This document shows, piece by piece, positions 16,531 to 26,203 of a DNA stretch of 64,000 bases. A program made the position numbers and the translations under genes. The notes under the pieces are model-generated. The model ran no database searches. It worked only from the letters and a program-made list of their open reading frames with translations, and was not told the origin of the DNA. The stretch's first letter is position 1, and every line of letters starts with the position of its first letter. Source of the DNA: Mycobacterium paraseoulense (GTDB taxonomy: Bacteria > Actinomycetota > Actinomycetes > Mycobacteriales > Mycobacteriaceae); assembly GCF_010731655.1 (NCBI RefSeq), contig NZ_AP022619.1, forward strand, positions 3,162,001 through 3,226,000, written 5' to 3'.

Positions 16531-17328
16531 TCACGCCAGCGTGGCGCCCGATCGCTGGTGGTGCAGTGACGACAGGTTGAAGATGACGCCGGTCGGATCG
16601 GTCGCCGCGGCCAGTCGCCCGTACGGGGTGTCCTCGGCGCCACGCACCACCGCGCCGCCGTTTTCCCCGATGACCCGGAGGGCCTCGTCGACGTCGTCGG
16701 CGCCGAAGAAGACGGTCCAATTCGACGGGACGCCGTCGGGCAGACACGCGGAACCGTCCATCACACCCAGCAATTGCTGGTCGCCGAACCATGCTGTGGT
16801 GTAGCGGAATTCGTCGGTGTCGGCGGTCCGCTCGGTGCGCCAGCCGAAGACCGCACGGTAGAAGTCCACCGCGCCGCGGTGGTCGCGGGTGGTCAATTGG
16901 TGCCACACCGGGGAGCCGGCCTCCCCGACGATCTGAAAGCCGCGGTGCTCCAGCGGCTGCCAGAGTCCGAAGACCGCACCGGACGGGTCGGCGCACAGAC
17001 CCATGAACCCCTTGACGGGAACCTCCATCGGTCCCATGCAGACCGAACCCCCCGCCGCGGTGACCGCCGACATCGTCGCCTCGACGTCGTCGGTCCTGAA
17101 GTAGGTGGCCCAGTTGTCCGGAGACCGCGACTCGGGCCGATTCGCCATCAGGCCGGCGACGCCATGGCCGTCCCTGGCGGCGTTGACGTATCCCCCGTAC
17201 TCGGGTCCGGCCGACTCGAACGTCCAGCCGAAGACGTGGCCGTAGAAGTCCCGGGCGCCGTCGAGGTCCGACGTCGTCAGATCGATCCAGCAGGGGGCGC
17301 CCAGTGGCGCGTCGTCACGGATGGGCAC
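16531..17328 (-). CDS. two-domain VOC family protein (Rv0911-like)
   Basis: A 265-residue protein made of two glyoxalase/VOC domains, roughly residues 8-125 and 138-255. Each begins with a matching stretch (CWIDLTTSDLDGARDFY and WHQLTTRDHRGAVDFY) and contains a YFRTDDVEAT- or FFGADDVDEA-type strand. Such two-domain proteins can be glyoxalase-like enzymes or ligand-binding resistance proteins; no specific substrate is evident. The GTG start at 17326-17328 has GAGGAGG seven bases upstream. M. tuberculosis Rv0911 holds the same position. Confidence 0.88.
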   Translation of the reverse strand: MPIRDDAPLGAPCWIDLTTSDLDGARDFYGHVFGWTFESAGPEYGGYVNAARDGHGVAGLMANRPESRSPDNWATYFRTDDVEATMSAVTAAGGSVCMGPMEVPVKGFMGLCADPSGAVFGLWQPLEHRGFQIVGEAGSPVWHQLTTRDHRGAVDFYRAVFGWRTERTADTDEFRYTTAWFGDQQLLGVMDGSACLPDGVPSNWTVFFGADDVDEALRVIGENGGAVVRGAEDTPYGRLAAATDPTGVIFNLSSLHHQRSGATLA

Positions 17329-17412
17329 GTTGACCTCCTCGTAGTCCGGCCCCGAATCCGGGGTTCAGACCTATAGACCGCCGCGGCCGAGGAAACTCAT
17401 CGCGCACGGACC

Positions 17413-17886
17413 TCAGCGATGACCGCCGCCGGACCCGTTGGTGCTCGGATCGGGCCGGGTGAACACCGTGACGAAGTTCTGCAGCGATTCGTTGATGTCA
17501 CCGCGCAGCGCGGCGGCGACGATCATCCCGATCGGCCCGAACAGCGCGGGGCCACCGAGGTGGACGTCGAAGCTGACGATGGAGCCCTGTTCTGCGGGCT
17601 GAACTTTGGCCAGCAGTTTGACCTTGACGCCGCCGACACCGTCGCCGTTGAGGGTCATACCTTCCGGCGGCTTGTAGCGCACGACCGTCCACCTGATCCG
17701 GTTGTACATGCCCTTTACTTCGACGATCGACTCCACGATCGTGCCCTTGTCGATGTCTTCGGGCAGTTTGCTGCGCCACACCCGGTGGATGGTCAGCCAG
17801 TCCTTGTACCGGGACAGGTCGGAGGCATGCTTCCAGGCCACCTCGGGTGGCAGCGGGACGTCGATGGATCCGGAGAGTTTCGCCAT
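17413..17886 (-). CDS. SRPBCC-fold toxin-like protein (Rv0910-like)
   Basis: A 157-residue START/SRPBCC-fold protein (helix-grip hydrophobic pocket) matching M. tuberculosis Rv0910. That protein was reported as the toxin of the Rv0909-Rv0910 toxin-antitoxin pair (from memory). Typical segments are SIDVPLPPEVAWKHASDL, RYKDWLTIHRVW and the C-terminal helix LRGDINESLQNFVTVF. The ATG is five bases after the antitoxin-like gene, so the two are cotranscribed. The SRPBCC fold is unusual for a toxin and a lipid- or polyketide-binding role remains possible. Confidence 0.85.
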   Translation of the reverse strand: MAKLSGSIDVPLPPEVAWKHASDLSRYKDWLTIHRVWRSKLPEDIDKGTIVESIVEVKGMYNRIRWTVVRYKPPEGMTLNGDGVGGVKVKLLAKVQPAEQGSIVSFDVHLGGPALFGPIGMIVAAALRGDINESLQNFVTVFTRPDPSTNGSGGGHR

Positions 17887-17890
17887 GAGC

Positions 17891-18079
17891 TCAGTCCTGG
17901 TGGTCGCCTTGTGCCGCTGATTCGGCCGCCTTCTTGGCTTGTTCCTGCACTTTGTGGATGGTGTCGGAGTACTTGCCCTGCGTCTTGTCGTCGACCAATT
18001 CGCCGGCCTTGTTGATTGCCGTCTCGACCTTGTCGGCGTTCTGCGACAACAGTTCTTTCGCCTTGTCCAGAAATCCCAT
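17891..18079 (-). CDS. antitoxin-like small protein (Rv0909-like)
   Basis: A 62-residue highly charged helical protein starting [20 protein letters not shown], matching the Rv0909 family annotated as antitoxin of the Rv0909/Rv0910 module. The Lys/Asp/Glu-rich heptads suggest an amphipathic or CsbD-like stress-protein helix bundle, so a general stress role cannot be excluded. The ATG at 18077-18079 has GGAAAGGA upstream. Longer in-frame readings extend into the ctpE coding region and are rejected. Confidence 0.85.
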   Translation of the reverse strand: MGFLDKAKELLSQNADKVETAINKAGELVDDKTQGKYSDTIHKVQEQAKKAAESAAQGDHQD

Positions 18080-18147
18080 GTACCCGTCCTTTCCCCGCCG
18101 AAATCCTACTTGCCCCATGAAAGCCTGTCGGCGGGCGACCGGAGTGG

Positions 18148-20520
18148 TCAGCGCCACAACCGCGGGTGCACGCCCAGGATGCGGGCACGGATCCACCACA
18201 TCGCCTCGACCGCGGCGGCACCCAGCACGCCGACCCCCACGGCGGCCGACGTCACCGCCACATTGGACGGATCGAGCAAGAATGCCTTGCGGGCCAGCGG
18301 CAGGCTGAAGATCACCACGTAGGCCAGGCCGGAGCCGGCGACCAACGCGATCCGCCACCACTGGTAGGGGCGCGCCACCACCGCAAGCACCCACAACGCC
18401 GTCATCAGCAGCGTGATCAGCGCCGCGGTGGACGCCTGCTCCTGTTGCTGGAACGTCGCATGCCGGCCGTGGTAGGCCAGCAGGTAGGAGGCGAACGTCG
18501 CGGTGCCGACGATCAGCCCGGACGGCAGCGCCGAACTGAGCACCCGCCGCACGAAGCCGGGATTGGCGCGTTCGTTGTTGGGGGCGAGCGACAGGATGAA
18601 CGCCGGGATTCCGATGGTGAACCACGCGGCGATGGTGACGTGGATCGGCTGGAACGGGTACAGCAAGGGGTCGGCCTTGAGGGGCTTGGCGAACAGACAT
18701 TCGGTGCCGACCAGCAGCGCCAGCAGCACCGAGTAGACGGTCTTGGTCAAGAACAGGTTGGCGACCCGCTCGATGTTGCCGATCACCCGACGGCCCTCGC
18801 CGACGACATACGGAAGGGTGGCGAACTTATTGTCCAGCAACACGATCTGTGCGACGGCTCGCGACGCCGGGCTGCCGGCGCCCATCGCGACGCCGATGTC
18901 GGCATCTTTGAGCGCCAGCACGTCGTTGACGCCGTCACCGGTCATCGCGACGGTGTGCCCGTGCGCCTGCAGGGCGTGCACGATCGCCCGCTTCTGGTCG
19001 GGCCGCACCCGGCCGAAGGTGGTGTAGGTGTCCAGCGCGTCGGCCAATTGCGCGGCGTCCGACGGCAGCCGGCGCGCGTCCATCGTCTCGCCGTGCAGCC
19101 CGAGCTTTCCGGCGACCGCGCCGACCGACACCGCGTTGTCGCCGGAGATCACCTTCACCGAAACACCTTGCTCGGCAAAGTAATCCAGCGTTTGCGCGGC
19201 ATCCGGGCGCACCCTCTGCTCGAGGACCACCAGCGCGACGGGCGTGACGCGGCCCGGCGCGTCCGGGTGGTCGACGGCCACGTCACCGGTGCCCACGAGC
19301 AGCACCCGCAACCCCTGCGCACCGATCCGCTCGGCTTGTTCGGCCGCCGCCGACGCCGGCTCGAGCAGCACGTCCGGCGCCCCGATCACCCAGTTGCCGT
19401 GCTCGCCGAAGGACACCCCGCTCCACTTGGTGGCCGACTTGAAAGGCGCTGTCGCCGTGGTGATCCAGTCGGGTGGCCGTTGATAGGTCTCGGCGATCGC
19501 CTGCATGCTGGCGTTGGGTCGCGGATCGGCGGCGGCCAGCGCCGCCAGCGCGTCGGTGACCGTGTGCCGCCGTGCCGCTTCGAGTTCCTCGACACCCGCG
19601 ACGCGCATGCCATTTTCGGTCAGGGTGCCCGTCTTGTCCGCGCACACCACGTCGACCCGGGCGAGCCCCTCGATGGCGGGCAGCTCCTGCACCAGGCACC
19701 GACGCTGGCCGAGCCGGATCACCCCGACGGCGAACGCGACCGACGTCAGCAGCACCAGACCTTCGGGCACCATCGGCACCAGCGCACCCACCGTCCGCAG
19801 CACCGACTGCCGCCAGCCGGCGTGGGTGGTGAACATTTGGGTGTAGATCGTCAGCAGACCGGCCGGCACCAGCAGGTAGGTGATGAACTGCAGGATCCGG
19901 TTGATGCCGTTGCGCAGTTCGGATTTGACCAGGGTGAACTTGCTGGCCTCCTCGGCGAGCCTGGCGGCGTAGGCCTGCGGCCCGACCTTCGTGGCGCGGT
20001 AGGCGCCCGTCCCGGCGACGACGAAGCTGCCCGACATCACCGCATCACCGACGGCCTTACCGACCGGGTCGGCCTCCCCGGTGAGCAGCGACTCGTCGAC
20101 CTCCAGGCTCGTCTCCTCGACGATCTGGCCGTCGACCACGACTTGGTCGCCCGGCCCCAGTTCGATGATGTCGTCGAGCACCACTTCGGCAGGCAACCGG
20201 GTTCGCGTGCCGGAATGCCTGCGCACCAACGGTTTCGCCTGCCCCACGATGGCCAACGCGTCCAGTGTCCGTTTGGCCCGGATTTCCTGGACCATGCCGA
20301 TGACGCTGTTGGCCACGATGAGCAGGCCGAACATCCCGTTGATCAGCGAGCCCGTCGAGAGCACGATCAGCAGCAACACCCCCAGGATCGCGTTGATCCG
20401 GGTGAAGACGTTGGCCCGCACGATGTCCGGGATGCTGCGGGTGGCGCGCTCCCGGACCGCGTTGCTCTGGCCTGCGGCGACTCGCTGCGCAACCTCGGCG
20501 TCGGTCAGTCCGGCGATCAT
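18148..20520 (-). CDS. ctpE: cation-transporting P-type ATPase CtpE
   Basis: A 790-residue P-type ATPase of the inner membrane. The actuator motif TGEA is at residues 147-150, the membrane PEGL at 252-255, the phosphorylated Asp295 in DKTGTLT, and the hinge TGDGVND at 527-533. A cluster of C-terminal membrane helices follows from about 590. Mycobacterial CtpE was reported to take up calcium and affect envelope stability (from memory). No heavy-metal-binding N-domain is present. Its ATG overlaps the stop of the upstream beta-lactamase-like gene as ATGA. Confidence 0.95.
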   Translation of the reverse strand: MIAGLTDAEVAQRVAAGQSNAVRERATRSIPDIVRANVFTRINAILGVLLLIVLSTGSLINGMFGLLIVANSVIGMVQEIRAKRTLDALAIVGQAKPLVRRHSGTRTRLPAEVVLDDIIELGPGDQVVVDGQIVEETSLEVDESLLTGEADPVGKAVGDAVMSGSFVVAGTGAYRATKVGPQAYAARLAEEASKFTLVKSELRNGINRILQFITYLLVPAGLLTIYTQMFTTHAGWRQSVLRTVGALVPMVPEGLVLLTSVAFAVGVIRLGQRRCLVQELPAIEGLARVDVVCADKTGTLTENGMRVAGVEELEAARRHTVTDALAALAAADPRPNASMQAIAETYQRPPDWITTATAPFKSATKWSGVSFGEHGNWVIGAPDVLLEPASAAAEQAERIGAQGLRVLLVGTGDVAVDHPDAPGRVTPVALVVLEQRVRPDAAQTLDYFAEQGVSVKVISGDNAVSVGAVAGKLGLHGETMDARRLPSDAAQLADALDTYTTFGRVRPDQKRAIVHALQAHGHTVAMTGDGVNDVLALKDADIGVAMGAGSPASRAVAQIVLLDNKFATLPYVVGEGRRVIGNIERVANLFLTKTVYSVLLALLVGTECLFAKPLKADPLLYPFQPIHVTIAAWFTIGIPAFILSLAPNNERANPGFVRRVLSSALPSGLIVGTATFASYLLAYHGRHATFQQQEQASTAALITLLMTALWVLAVVARPYQWWRIALVAGSGLAYVVIFSLPLARKAFLLDPSNVAVTSAAVGVGVLGAAAVEAMWWIRARILGVHPRLWR

Positions 20521-22103
20521 CGGGTGAACGTTCCCAACTTGTCCGAGTCGTAGTACTCAAGGTTCAAGGTAGTGGCCGGCGAACCGGAAAACGTCGCTTT
20601 GGAAATCGTTCCGGGTGGGGCGTTTTCGTCGGTCAACCCGAAGGTGAAGGTGTCACCGTCCCAGTGCGTCAGCGTGACCGTCCGGTTCTTCGGGCCCATC
20701 GCCAGCTGCAGTGAGCCGTCGTGTTCGGTGATGACGGCCGGGCCCCAGTAGTCGCTGGCGTAGACGCCGACGTAATCGCCGAGTGGCCTGGCCGGGGCGG
20801 GGTTGGCGGGTGGCTGCTTGCCGACCAGCGAGCCCTCCGGATTGTTCAGCCAGCCGATCGCCTTCTGGTACAAGGCTCCCCAGTCCTCGCGGATTTGGCC
20901 GTACTGAACGAGCTCCATGAATTCGGCTGTCAGCGTCTCGGGGATGCCGTAGGGCGCGCCGTTCGTCAGCGCGATGATGCCCAGGTCCTCCGAGGGCATG
21001 ACCACGAAGTTCGTCGCGGCCCCGAGAGCGAAGGCGCCGGAATGGCTGTATTCGGTGCGCCCCGAGGAATCCACCGAGGCGTTGAACCCGTATCCGTAGA
21101 ACCCGGTGCGCGCCTTGGGTGTGGTCGCGGGCGCCGAAACCATCTGCGGGCTGGTAGCGGGCAGCAGGGCCTCCGGTGAGGCGATCCGCCGGCCGTCGTA
21201 AGTTCCGTTGCCCAGCAACATCATCAACCAGCGGGCCATGTCGTTGACTGAGGAGCTCACACCGCCGGCGGGCGACTGCGGGTCCGGGTCCCGCTGAAAT
21301 CGGGCCTCCCACTTGCCGGCCGTCTTGACGTGGTTGACCGCACGGTTGGGCCTGGCGAGGAAGTCGGTGAAGCGCGAACTGGTCGACGTCATTCCCAGCG
21401 GGCGGTAGAGCGCCTCGTCGGACAGGTCCTCCCACGACTTGCCCGAGGCGGCGGCCACCGCCTCGGCGGCGGCGGTCACGCCATAGTTGGTGTAGGCATA
21501 GCTGATCCGAAAGGGCCGCAGCGGCAGGTACTTCAGCCGTTCGAGCGTCTGGCGGCGGTCGTAGCCCAGGTCTTCCAGTTTGTCACCGGCGTGGTCGGGC
21601 AACCCGGAGCGATGCGAATACAGGTCGCCGATGCTGACATGGCTGGTGACGTAGGGATCGCCGAGGGTGAACCACGGCAGCTTGGACGCCACCGGGGTGT
21701 CCCATGCCACGACGTTGTCGCTGACCTCGTGCGCGACCACCGTCGAGCCGACCGATTTGGATACCGAGGCCAGCTGGAAGACCGTGTCGGCGTCCACCCT
21801 GTTGTCCTGCCCCTGCCCCTTGCTGGCGTCCTTGACGCCGAATCCCTTGGCGTACAGCACCTTTCCCCCGTGCACGATGGCGACGGCCATTCCCGGGACG
21901 CCGGTGCTCTTCATCAGGTCGCCAACCAGACCGTCGACCTTTGCGAGAGCCTCGTCGATGCGCCCGGCGGGGATCGTCACACCCGACACCTCGTTGGGCG
22001 GTGCATCGGAGAGCGCGGGCGGGCTGGAGACCGGTTGCGCGGGCCCACATCCGGTCATGCCCAGCAGCACGGTGACAGCGGCCGCGGCCGCGCGTTTCGT
22101 CAT
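20517..22103 (-). CDS. beta-lactamase/serine hydrolase lipoprotein (Rv0907-like)
   Basis: A 528-residue penicillin-binding-like serine hydrolase. The N-terminus looks like a lipoprotein signal with Cys19 (MTGCG). The catalytic SxxK is Ser113-Val-Ser-Lys116, the YxN is Tyr204-Thr-Asn206 and a HSG triad follows near residue 352, so the active site is complete. A C-terminal beta domain (from about 430) resembles those of esterase EstB and D-aminopeptidase relatives. It may act on peptidoglycan peptides or esters outside the membrane. It is cotranscribed with ctpE (4-base overlap). Confidence 0.9.
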   Translation of the reverse strand: MTKRAAAAAVTVLLGMTGCGPAQPVSSPPALSDAPPNEVSGVTIPAGRIDEALAKVDGLVGDLMKSTGVPGMAVAIVHGGKVLYAKGFGVKDASKGQGQDNRVDADTVFQLASVSKSVGSTVVAHEVSDNVVAWDTPVASKLPWFTLGDPYVTSHVSIGDLYSHRSGLPDHAGDKLEDLGYDRRQTLERLKYLPLRPFRISYAYTNYGVTAAAEAVAAASGKSWEDLSDEALYRPLGMTSTSSRFTDFLARPNRAVNHVKTAGKWEARFQRDPDPQSPAGGVSSSVNDMARWLMMLLGNGTYDGRRIASPEALLPATSPQMVSAPATTPKARTGFYGYGFNASVDSSGRTEYSHSGAFALGAATNFVVMPSEDLGIIALTNGAPYGIPETLTAEFMELVQYGQIREDWGALYQKAIGWLNNPEGSLVGKQPPANPAPARPLGDYVGVYASDYWGPAVITEHDGSLQLAMGPKNRTVTLTHWDGDTFTFGLTDENAPPGTISKATFSGSPATTLNLEYYDSDKLGTFTR

Positions 22104-22141
22104 GGCGGAACTCTAGCCCGCGACGGGTGCCAGGCCCCGGA

Positions 22142-23254
22142 TCAGAGCCGCCACCAGGGGTTCGATTTCCCCGGGGCGGTCGGGTCGATGCGTTGGCCGG
22201 GGGCGGGCACCGTCACCGCGACCCGTGCCGGCGCCGCGGCGGCAAGCAGCCGTTCGACCGGCTCGGCCCACGGGTGCGGGGCCAGCCGGAAGGTGCCCCA
22301 GTGGATCGGCACGAGCAGCCCTGAGTCGGTGAGGTCCAGATGCGCCCGGACCGCTTCCTCGGGGTTCATGTGGACGTCCGGCCACGCGGTGTTGTAGGCG
22401 CCGACGGGCAGCAGGGTCAGATCGAACGGTCCGTGGTCGGCGCCGATCTGTGCGAAGCTCTGGGTGTAGCCGGTGTCGCCGCCGAAATACGCCCGGTGGT
22501 TCGGGCCCATGACCGCCCACGACGCCCACAGGGTCGTGTTGCGGTCCAGGAATCGGCCCGAAAAATGCCGGGCCGGAAGGCAAGTCACGATGAGCTCGTC
22601 CACCCGGCCGCTCTGATGCCAGTCGAGCTCGACGATGCGATGCTCCGGTATCCCCCACGCGCGCAGGTGCGCGCCGACACCGAGCGGCACGAAGAACGGC
22701 GCCCGCTGCGTACGGGCCAACGCCAGCACGGTGTCGATATCGAGGTGGTCGTAGTGGTCGTGGCTGACCACCACCGCGTCGACGGCGGGCAGCCCTTCCA
22801 GTGGCACCGGCGGCGGGTGCAGCCGCTGCGGCCCCACGATGTCCGACGGTGAGCAGCGATTACTCCACACCGGGTCGGTGAGCACCCGGTAACCGTCGAT
22901 TTCCAGCAGCGCGGTGGAGTGGCCGAACCAACTGACGGCGAGCCGGCGGGGATCGCCGTCGAAGAGCGCGGGCGCGGCCAACGGGATCGGCGCCGCCGGC
23001 CGGCTCACGCCGCGGTTACCGATCAGGTCCCACGCGACCAGCCGCATCTCCTCGCGATCCATCGTGAAATCGGAGCCGGGGTCGAGGTTGACGAAGACGC
23101 CGTCGCGGTAATTCGGCGATCCCTGCGTTACCGCCCTGATCGCGGCGGGGTGGGCACCGAGGGCCGCAGGCGCGCCGTGCAGCGCCCGGACCACCCAGCT
23201 GCCGGCCGCCAGCGACGCCGTGCCGGCGGCCAGCCGCAGCGCCCCCCGCAGCAT
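22142..23254 (-). CDS. metallo-beta-lactamase-fold hydrolase, NAPE-PLD-like (Rv0906-like)
   Basis: A 370-residue membrane-anchored or exported metallo-beta-lactamase-fold protein. A short hydrophobic N-terminus precedes the domain. The metal motif SHDHYDHLD lies near residue 172, with further ligands in PARHFSGR, FGGDTGY and VPIHWGTF. This arrangement matches NAPE-PLD-like and UlaG-like lipid phosphodiesterases. The substrate is unknown, probably a lipid or nucleotide phosphodiester. It lies five bases after echA6 and 38 before the Rv0907-like gene, making a possible echA6-Rv0906-Rv0907-ctpE transcript. Confidence 0.88.
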   Translation of the reverse strand: MLRGALRLAAGTASLAAGSWVVRALHGAPAALGAHPAAIRAVTQGSPNYRDGVFVNLDPGSDFTMDREEMRLVAWDLIGNRGVSRPAAPIPLAAPALFDGDPRRLAVSWFGHSTALLEIDGYRVLTDPVWSNRCSPSDIVGPQRLHPPPVPLEGLPAVDAVVVSHDHYDHLDIDTVLALARTQRAPFFVPLGVGAHLRAWGIPEHRIVELDWHQSGRVDELIVTCLPARHFSGRFLDRNTTLWASWAVMGPNHRAYFGGDTGYTQSFAQIGADHGPFDLTLLPVGAYNTAWPDVHMNPEEAVRAHLDLTDSGLLVPIHWGTFRLAPHPWAEPVERLLAAAAPARVAVTVPAPGQRIDPTAPGKSNPWWRL

Positions 23255-23259
23255 GGCTC

Positions 23260-23991
23260 TCAGGCCCCCTGGAACTTCGGCGGTCGCTTCTCGATGCGGG
23301 CGACCTGGGCTTCGATGACGTCCTGACTGCCCCAGGCCTTGTCGAAGAGCTCCTTGTGCACGGGCCAGGGCTCCTCGATGGAACCGTCGTCGTTGAGGAC
23401 CCGCTTCGCGTGCTGAATCGCCAGTGGCGCCAGGCCGGCGATCTCGGCCGCCCAGGCCTGCGCGTCGGCGAGCGTGCCTGCGCGGTTGGCCAGGCCGGTC
23501 TGCAGCGCCACCTCGGCGGTCAGCTTCTCGGCGGCCAGCAGCATCGCGCGCGCACGGCCGTGACCGACCAGCGACGCCAACCGCCGAATACTCCAGTTAT
23601 CAAGCGCCAGACCGTATTTCGCCGTCGGAAACTGGAAAAAGGCCTCCGGCGCGACAACCCGCAGATCGCATTGCATGGCCAGCTGCAGCCCGGCGCCGAT
23701 GGCGGGACCGTTGATGGCGCCGATCACCGGTATCGGCGTGGCGTCCAGGACTTTGTGCAACTCGACGAGCCGGTCGGGATAGTCGGCGGCGAAGGCGTCG
23801 CCGCTGAGGTCGGCGCCGGCGCAGAACACGGTGCCCTGGCCGGTCAGGACGATCGCGCGGGTCGCCCCGTCGCCCGCCTTCAGCACGGCCTCCCGCAGCT
23901 CCTCGACCAGCTGCGAATTCAGGGCGTTGCGGCGCTCGGGACGCTGCAACTCGATGGTCAGCACGGCTTCGGCCTGGGTAACACCGATCAT
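23260..23991 (-). CDS. echA6: EchA6, acyl-CoA-binding enoyl-CoA hydratase homologue
   Basis: A 243-residue crotonase-fold protein, same length as M. tuberculosis EchA6. That protein lacks hydratase activity; it binds long-chain acyl-CoA, feeds FAS-II for mycolic acid synthesis and is the target of THPP inhibitors (established, from memory). Visible features are the oxyanion-hole segments [10 protein letters not shown] and [17 protein letters not shown] and the C-terminal [21 protein letters not shown]. The ATG at 23989-23991 is 27 bases from the divergent accD3 start. A longer in-frame reading into the accD3 region is a shadow. Confidence 0.92.
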   Translation of the reverse strand: MIGVTQAEAVLTIELQRPERRNALNSQLVEELREAVLKAGDGATRAIVLTGQGTVFCAGADLSGDAFAADYPDRLVELHKVLDATPIPVIGAINGPAIGAGLQLAMQCDLRVVAPEAFFQFPTAKYGLALDNWSIRRLASLVGHGRARAMLLAAEKLTAEVALQTGLANRAGTLADAQAWAAEIAGLAPLAIQHAKRVLNDDGSIEEPWPVHKELFDKAWGSQDVIEAQVARIEKRPPKFQGA

Positions 23992-24018
23992 GGCTGCCAC
24001 CCTATATAGCCTCGTCTC
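23992..24018. promoter_or_regulatory. 27-bp divergent promoter region of echA6 and accD3
   Basis: The whole space between the two starts is 27 bases with a central CTATATAG palindrome (24002-24009) as the only AT-rich element. It could serve as overlapping -10 regions for both directions, with leaderless or very short-leader mRNAs; neither gene has a Shine-Dalgarno sequence. Confidence 0.4.
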
Positions 24019-25491
24019 GTGAGTCGTATTACGGCTGCTCAGCTGCGCGACGCGGTGCTCGACGAGGGCTCCTTCATCCGATGGGACAGCGAGCCGCTCG
24101 CCGTGCCGGTCAGCGAGGAATATTCCCGGGAGCTGGCCGACGCGCGGGCAGCCAGCGGCCTCGACGAATCGGTGCTGACCGGCGAGGGCCGGATCGTCGG
24201 GCGCCGGGTGGCGGTGGTGGTCTGCGAGTTCGGCTTCCTGGGCGGCTCGATCGGGGTGGCGGCCGCCGAACGGATCACCGCGGCGGTGCAGCGGGCGACC
24301 GCCGAACGCCTGCCGCTGCTGGCCTCGCCGAGCTCCGGTGGCACCCGCATGCAGGAGGGCACGGTCGCCTTCCTGCAGATGGTGAAGATCGCCGCCGCCG
24401 TCCGGCTGCACACGCAGGCCCACCTGCCCTACCTCGTCTACCTGCGCAACCCGACCACTGGCGGGGTGTTCGCGTCGTGGGGATCGCTGGGCCACGTCAC
24501 GGTCGCCGAGCCGGGCGCCCTCATCGGCTTCCTCGGGCCGCGGGTGTACCGGCTGCTCTACGGCGAACCCTTCCCCGAAGGCATCCAGACGGCCGAGAAC
24601 CTGCAGCGCCACGGCGTGCTCGACGACGTCGTTCCGCTCGACGGGCTGCGGCGGATGCTCGACCGCGCGCTGACGGTCATCGCCGACCCGCCCGGGCCCC
24701 TGCCCGCGGCGACCCCGCCCGAACCGGTGCCCGACGTCCCGGCGTGGGATTCGGTGGTGGCGTCGCGACGCCCGGACCGGCCCGGTGTCGGGCTGTTGCT
24801 GCGCCACGGCACGACCGGCCGGGTGCTGTTGTCGGGGACCGGGCACGGAGATGCGGCGACCACCCTGCTGGCGCTGGCCCGCTTCGCCGGCCAGCCCGCG
24901 GTGGTGCTGGGGCAGCAGCGGGTGACGGGTGGGATGGTGGGCCCCGCGTCGCTGCGCGAGGCCCGGCGGGGCATGGCGCTGGCGGCTGAGCTGCGGCTGC
25001 CCCTGGTGTTGGTGATCGACACGGCCGGCCCGGCGCTGTCGGCCGAGGCCGAACAGGGCGGGCTGGCCGGCCAGATCGCCCGGTGCCTGGCCGAGCTGGT
25101 GACGCTGGACACCCCGACGGTCTCGGTACTGCTCGGACAGGGCAGCGGCGGGCCCGCGCTGGCGATGGTGCCCGCGGACCGGGTGCTGTGCGCGCTGCAC
25201 GGGTGGCTGGCTCCGCTCCCGCCGGAGGGCGCGAGCGCGATCGTCTTCCGCGACACCGCGCACGCCGCCGAACTCGCTGCGGCGCAGGGCATCCGGTCGG
25301 CGGACCTGCTGGCGTCGGGCATCGTCGACGCCATTGTGCCGGAGCATCCCGACGCGGCCGACGAGCCGGTCGAGTTCTGCCAGCGACTCTCGCGCGCCAT
25401 CGCCGCCGAGGTGCACGGGCTGCGTGCGCTGCCCGCCGACGAGCGCCTGGCCACCCGGTTGCAGCGCTACCGCCGCATCGGCGTGCCGTGA
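24019..25491 (+). CDS. accD3: acetyl/propionyl-CoA carboxylase beta-type subunit AccD3
   Basis: A 490-residue carboxyltransferase with two crotonase-like halves. The N-terminal half ([30 protein letters not shown]) resembles AccD and the C-terminal half ([35 protein letters not shown]) resembles AccA, so this is a fused beta-alpha-type transferase. The function in M. tuberculosis is not firmly known; a biotin-carrier partner is not encoded nearby. The GTG start at 24019 has no Shine-Dalgarno sequence and is divergent from echA6. Confidence 0.88.
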   Translation: MSRITAAQLRDAVLDEGSFIRWDSEPLAVPVSEEYSRELADARAASGLDESVLTGEGRIVGRRVAVVVCEFGFLGGSIGVAAAERITAAVQRATAERLPLLASPSSGGTRMQEGTVAFLQMVKIAAAVRLHTQAHLPYLVYLRNPTTGGVFASWGSLGHVTVAEPGALIGFLGPRVYRLLYGEPFPEGIQTAENLQRHGVLDDVVPLDGLRRMLDRALTVIADPPGPLPAATPPEPVPDVPAWDSVVASRRPDRPGVGLLLRHGTTGRVLLSGTGHGDAATTLLALARFAGQPAVVLGQQRVTGGMVGPASLREARRGMALAAELRLPLVLVIDTAGPALSAEAEQGGLAGQIARCLAELVTLDTPTVSVLLGQGSGGPALAMVPADRVLCALHGWLAPLPPEGASAIVFRDTAHAAELAAAQGIRSADLLASGIVDAIVPEHPDAADEPVEFCQRLSRAIAAEVHGLRALPADERLATRLQRYRRIGVP

Positions 25492-25534
25492 CCCGTCGCC
25501 GCGTAGAGCGTGACCGCGGTTGGGGTCTCGCGCG

Positions 25535-26086
25535 TCACCCCTCGGGCAGCCCGAGGTAGCGCTGAATGGTCGGGCCGAGCCAGTCGACGATCTCGTCGCG
25601 GGTCATCTCCACGACCGGCGGCAGCCGTAACACGAAGCGGCACAGCGCCATCCCCAGGATCTGCGTGGCGATGAGACCGCCCCGCACACCGACTTCCGCC
25701 GCCGGCACGAGTGAGCTCACCAGCGGCCGGATCTGGTTCCCGAAGATCTCGTGCATCCGTTGCGCCGCTTCGCCGTTGGTGGCGCTGGACCGCAGCAGGA
25801 TCACCAGCGCCTCGTCGCCCTCCCAGCGTTCGAGGAAGTGCCGCACCAGCGACCGCCCGACCTGCGTCGGGTCGGCCGCGGCGAAGTCGGGAAACCGCAG
25901 GTCGAACTCGGCCGCCGCGGCGAACAACTTGTCCTTGCTGCCGTAGTACCGCATGACCATCGCCGGGTCGATCCCCGCGTCTGCGGCGATGGCCCGGATC
26001 GTCGCGCCCTGGAAGCCGACCGCGCCGAACCGCTCGCGCGCCGCCGCCAGGATCGCCGCCTTGGTTTCGTCGGACGACCGTCTCAT
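25535..26086 (-). CDS. TetR-family regulator of the adjacent FAD monooxygenase
   Basis: A 183-residue TetR repressor: helix-turn-helix around residues 22-52 ([23 protein letters not shown]), then a C-terminal ligand domain starting near residue 70. The ATG at 26084-26086 is chosen over one at 26122 because the intervening bases are the tandem operator. TACAAT at 26094-26099 (minus strand) then lies seven bases from the start, fitting leaderless transcription. It is divergent from the monooxygenase gene, whose promoter overlaps the same repeats, so it probably represses both and responds to the monooxygenase substrate. Confidence 0.9.
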   Translation of the reverse strand: MRRSSDETKAAILAAARERFGAVGFQGATIRAIAADAGIDPAMVMRYYGSKDKLFAAAAEFDLRFPDFAAADPTQVGRSLVRHFLERWEGDEALVILLRSSATNGEAAQRMHEIFGNQIRPLVSSLVPAAEVGVRGGLIATQILGMALCRFVLRLPPVVEMTRDEIVDWLGPTIQRYLGLPEG

Positions 26087-26128
26087 GCCAACAATTGTAG
26101 GCCAACAACTGTAGGCCAACAACTGTTG
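26087..26128. promoter_or_regulatory. three tandem 14-bp operator units
   Basis: GCCAACAATTGTAG, GCCAACAACTGTAG and GCCAACAACTGTTG follow each other without gaps at 26087-26100, 26101-26114 and 26115-26128. Each contains a CAACA-n2-TGT(T/A)G dyad, perfect in the third. Unit 1 holds the TetR -10 box and unit 3 overlaps a perfect TTGACA -35 box (26126-26131) for the monooxygenase. Confidence 0.75.
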
Positions 26129-26162
26129 ACATAGCGCGAGCGGCGCGCCAGCATGGAGTTAT

Positions 26163-26178
26163 GCCAACAAGCGTTGAC
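26163..26178. promoter_or_regulatory. fourth operator-like site before the monooxygenase
   Basis: GCCAACAAGCGTTGAC resembles the tandem units (CAAC-AAGC-GTTG dyad) and lies 26 bases before the monooxygenase ATG, just after its probable transcription start. Confidence 0.5.
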
Positions 26179-26203
26179 TAACCCTTAGGGAGAGGAGCCC
26201 GCC

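Noticed and set aside
18166..20553. 795-codon open frame opposite ctpE
   Set aside because: It mirrors the ctpE codons, is extremely His/Arg/Gly-rich and has no domain; ctpE on the other strand is complete with all motifs.
23992..25416. N-terminal extension of echA6 to 718 residues
   Set aside because: The extension is antisense to accD3; EchA6 homology and the expected 243-residue length begin at 23991.
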